In this document: piece after piece, positions 5,732 through 7,362 of the stretch
Layout: every line of letters starts with the position of its first letter
How positions within the stretch are numbered: position 1 is the first letter of the stretch
DNA from: JACCYJ01 sp038198775
GTDB taxonomy: Bacteria > Actinomycetota > Actinomycetes > Propionibacteriales > Nocardioidaceae
Assembly: GCA_038198775.1 (NCBI GenBank)
Contig: JBBPZV010000024.1
Coordinates: 1 to 7,362, forward strand
Reading direction: 5' to 3'
Length of the DNA stretch: 7,362 nucleotides
Notes under the pieces: model-generated
Told to the model about the DNA's origin: nothing
Database searches by the model: none
Seen by the model: only the letters and a program-made list of their open reading frames with translations
Translations under genes and position numbers: made by a program

Positions 5732-6634
5732 TCAGCGGACGGCCGCCGCCGGCGCTGCCCGCCGAGAGTCGCCCGTCGGCTGCCGTCGGGAGGTGATCGC
5801 CGCGACCAGCGCGAGTGCGAAGAAGACGGCTGCGGAGGTGGTCGTTCCCCCGAGCAGCGGGTCTCCGAAGGCGAGCTGGGCCTCGAGCGACAAACCGGCC
5901 AGAGCCGCCACCACGGCGACCGCCTGGGCCAGTCGAGGAGAAGCACCGCGTGAAGCCAGCACCAGCAAGGCCCCCACGACCCCTAACGCGAGGCCGCCAA
6001 GGAGGTTGTAGTCGCCGAGACTGACCATCAGGTCCGACGACCCCAGTCCGGGACCGCGCGCGGCCAACGGATCACCGAGGGAGAACACGACACTGAACAG
6101 GCCGAGGACCACGGCGATACCGCCCCAGATGCGAGACAGCGAACCCGAGGAGCTGAGCCCGGCCCGGGCTGCGTCGACGGCGAAGACGCGACCGGCCGAT
6201 CCGAGCAGCAGCACCACATGGGCGCCGATCAGCAGCCAGTAGGACCACGGCCACTCGTTGGGCGCGTTGGCGACTGACAGGGCGATCGCCAACGACTGGC
6301 CGATCCCCACCACTGCAGCGAGGCGCACCCACGAGCCGGTGAGCAGCATGACCGCGAGCGCCGTCTCCGCGGCCAGGACCAACCAACCGAAGGGCGTGAA
6401 GACGTGCAGCACGATGTGCTCGACGACCCAGCTGTACGGCGGGAACACGGGGTACCTGACAGCCTCAGTGGTGTACCGGTACAGGGCGCTGCCCGAGTTC
6501 TGCCCGAAGTCTGGGGCGTGCTTCCACGACACGTTGTAGAGCCACAGCAGCCCTACCAGCACCCGCAGCAGCATGGCGCCCACGGCCTGAGCGCGGGGGA
6601 CGTCGTCGGTCGCCGGCGCGAGCAGCCAGCGCAC
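5732..6634 (-). CDS. DoxD/DoxX-like (TQO small subunit type) polytopic membrane protein
   Basis: A 300-residue membrane protein with about eight hydrophobic segments (roughly 18-37, 69-98, 100-121, 130-153, 168-186, 208-228, 236-256, 266-281). The first half (LLRVLVGLLWLYNVSWKHAPDFGQ, then FTPFGWLVLAAETALAVMLLTGSWVRLAAVVGIGQSLAI and the WPWSYWLLIGAHVVLLLGSAGRVFAVDA segment) has the DoxX-type four-helix pattern. It is closest to the DoxD small subunit of thiosulfate:quinone oxidoreductase, a membrane protein that passes electrons from sulfur compounds to quinone. The second half has four more helices not expected in DoxD. I prefer GTG 6634, with GAGAGG (6642-6647) 7 bases upstream. GTG 6670 is also in frame and overlaps the radical SAM stop by 8 bases, but lacks a ribosome site and adds codons with poor GC-third bias. 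Family placement is moderate; the redox role is inference. Confidence 0.75.
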   Translation of the reverse strand: MRWLLAPATDDVPRAQAVGAMLLRVLVGLLWLYNVSWKHAPDFGQNSGSALYRYTTEAVRYPVFPPYSWVVEHIVLHVFTPFGWLVLAAETALAVMLLTGSWVRLAAVVGIGQSLAIALSVANAPNEWPWSYWLLIGAHVVLLLGSAGRVFAVDAARAGLSSSGSLSRIWGGIAVVLGLFSVVFSLGDPLAARGPGLGSSDLMVSLGDYNLLGGLALGVVGALLVLASRGASPRLAQAVAVVAALAGLSLEAQLAFGDPLLGGTTTSAAVFFALALVAAITSRRQPTGDSRRAAPAAAVR

Positions 6635-6641
6635 AGCGCCG

Positions 6642-6647
6642 CCTCTC
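6642..6647 (-). promoter_or_regulatory. Ribosome binding site that decides the DoxD-like start
   Basis: GAGAGG on the minus strand, 7 bases before GTG 6634, and 16 bases after the radical SAM stop codon. It favours the shorter start over GTG 6670, which has no such site. Confidence 0.5.
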
Positions 6648-6662
6648 GCCGTACTTCGGTCC

Positions 6663-7362
6663 TCAGGCACAGCGGAACACGTTTCGTCCAGTGGCGGCAG
6701 CAGCGTCTTGCACGGACATGATGTTGCGTACCACCCCGAACACCTCGGCCAGCGGGAGTGGCGCGTCGGCGATGCGCATGTGTGGATTGGTCACGGCGAC
6801 CGGGTGCCACCAGGCGCCGTCGATGGTCAGGGTCGGCTCTGGTTCGAGGTTGTCGAGCGAAATGTGCACCCCGGTCTCCGCGAAGCCCTCTTGGGCCACT
6901 GGGCGGATCACCCTGTCGGCGGCGGCGATGCCCTCGTCGTCGAGGCGCTGGTGCAGGGCTGCGGCGCCGGCCGGATCCTCGTCGTACATCGTGGCCGCGA
7001 CGCGCACCCGGAACCCCAGGGAGTGGGCTAGCTGGATGCCGGTCAACGCGCGCTCCCATGATCCCGCTCCGCGCTGCTTGTCGTGCAACTCCGGGGTGGC
7101 AGAGTCCACGCTGACCTGGAGGACCACCGAACGGTCCAGCGACTCGAGAGTCTCGCGGCGTCGGCCGCGACCGAAGATCATCGCGTTGGTCAAGATCGTG
7201 CGCTGAAGCCCCGCGCCCGCCTCCACCAGCTCGCCGAGCTCGGGGTGCATGAAGGGCTCGCCTCCGGTGAGGAGCAGTTCCTCGCCGCCCTGCTCACGGA
7301 AGGCCGCGAACAGCGGTCCGACGATGGCCGGAGCGAGGCGGCGCGCCGCTGCCGTGGGAGAC
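6663..7362 (-). CDS. Radical SAM protein, N-terminus outside the window
   Basis: Translation on the minus strand runs in from the right edge and ends at TGA 6663; 232 residues are visible, the first of them around PTAAARRLAPAIVGPLF. The ELLLTGGEPFMHPELGELV stretch carries the GGEP motif of radical SAM enzymes (SAM amino-group binding). ILTNAMIF, VVLQVSVDSATPELHDKQRGAGSWERALTGI and a later beta-alpha series continue the barrel. The CxxxCxxC loop that holds the [4Fe-4S] cluster must lie upstream, beyond base 7362. ATG 7250 is internal. The C-terminal part (SLDNLEPEPTLTIDGAWWHPVAVTNPHMRIADAPLPLAEVF) is not a SPASM domain with multiple cysteines; the chain ends FRCA with a single near-terminal Cys. 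It is the first visible gene of the transport operon, 28 bases before the DoxD-like start. Substrate is unknown. Confidence 0.88.
   Translation of the reverse strand, partial: SPTAAARRLAPAIVGPLFAAFREQGGEELLLTGGEPFMHPELGELVEAGAGLQRTILTNAMIFGRGRRRETLESLDRSVVLQVSVDSATPELHDKQRGAGSWERALTGIQLAHSLGFRVRVAATMYDEDPAGAAALHQRLDDEGIAAADRVIRPVAQEGFAETGVHISLDNLEPEPTLTIDGAWWHPVAVTNPHMRIADAPLPLAEVFGVVRNIMSVQDAAAATGRNVFRCA

Noticed and set aside
5240..5953. 237-codon open frame on the plus strand
   Set aside because: Spans two genes on the opposite strand, with Arg/Gly-rich product and no family pattern.

Overview
The window is very GC-rich, with GTG starts, GC-biased third codon positions and tightly packed genes. 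This points to a high-GC actinobacterium. Gene content (MpaB-type oxygenase, DUF4031, small VOC protein) would suit a Micromonosporaceae- or Nocardioidaceae-like genome, but the genus cannot be fixed from this sequence. No RNA gene, CRISPR array or transposase gene was seen.

Left edge (1-853, + strand): the C-terminal end of an MpaB-family oxygenase (DUF2236) is followed one base later by an HD-domain metal-dependent phosphohydrolase. The HD gene ends in a GC-rich hairpin. Between it and the next, convergent gene lies a short non-coding stretch (854-1009). That stretch holds a 19-bp imperfect inverted repeat (884-902 / 953-971) which looks like the ends of a miniature element.

Middle (1010-2225, - strand): a small four-helix membrane protein of unknown function, then a DUF4031 protein, then a VOC/glyoxalase-like protein. 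DUF4031 and VOC are separated by 9 bases and are clearly co-translated; the membrane protein lies 61 bases upstream of them.

Right (2268-7362, - strand, transcribed from right to left): a five-gene operon. In order of transcription it contains a radical SAM enzyme (5' end outside the window), a DoxD/DoxX-like polytopic membrane protein, a PhnD-family Tat/lipoprotein substrate-binding protein, a PhnC-like ATPase, and a 579-residue permease made of two PhnE-type domains in one chain. Gaps are 42 bases or less, with a 4-base GTGA overlap between binding protein and ATPase. The binding protein most resembles, from memory, the group named 'putative selenate ABC transporter substrate-binding protein' rather than classic phosphonate-binding PhnD. 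The whole operon therefore looks like an importer for a tetrahedral oxyanion (selenate, phosphite, phosphonate or similar), coupled to a radical SAM enzyme and a sulfur-type membrane redox protein. This is the most interesting part of the window. The substrate assignment is inference.
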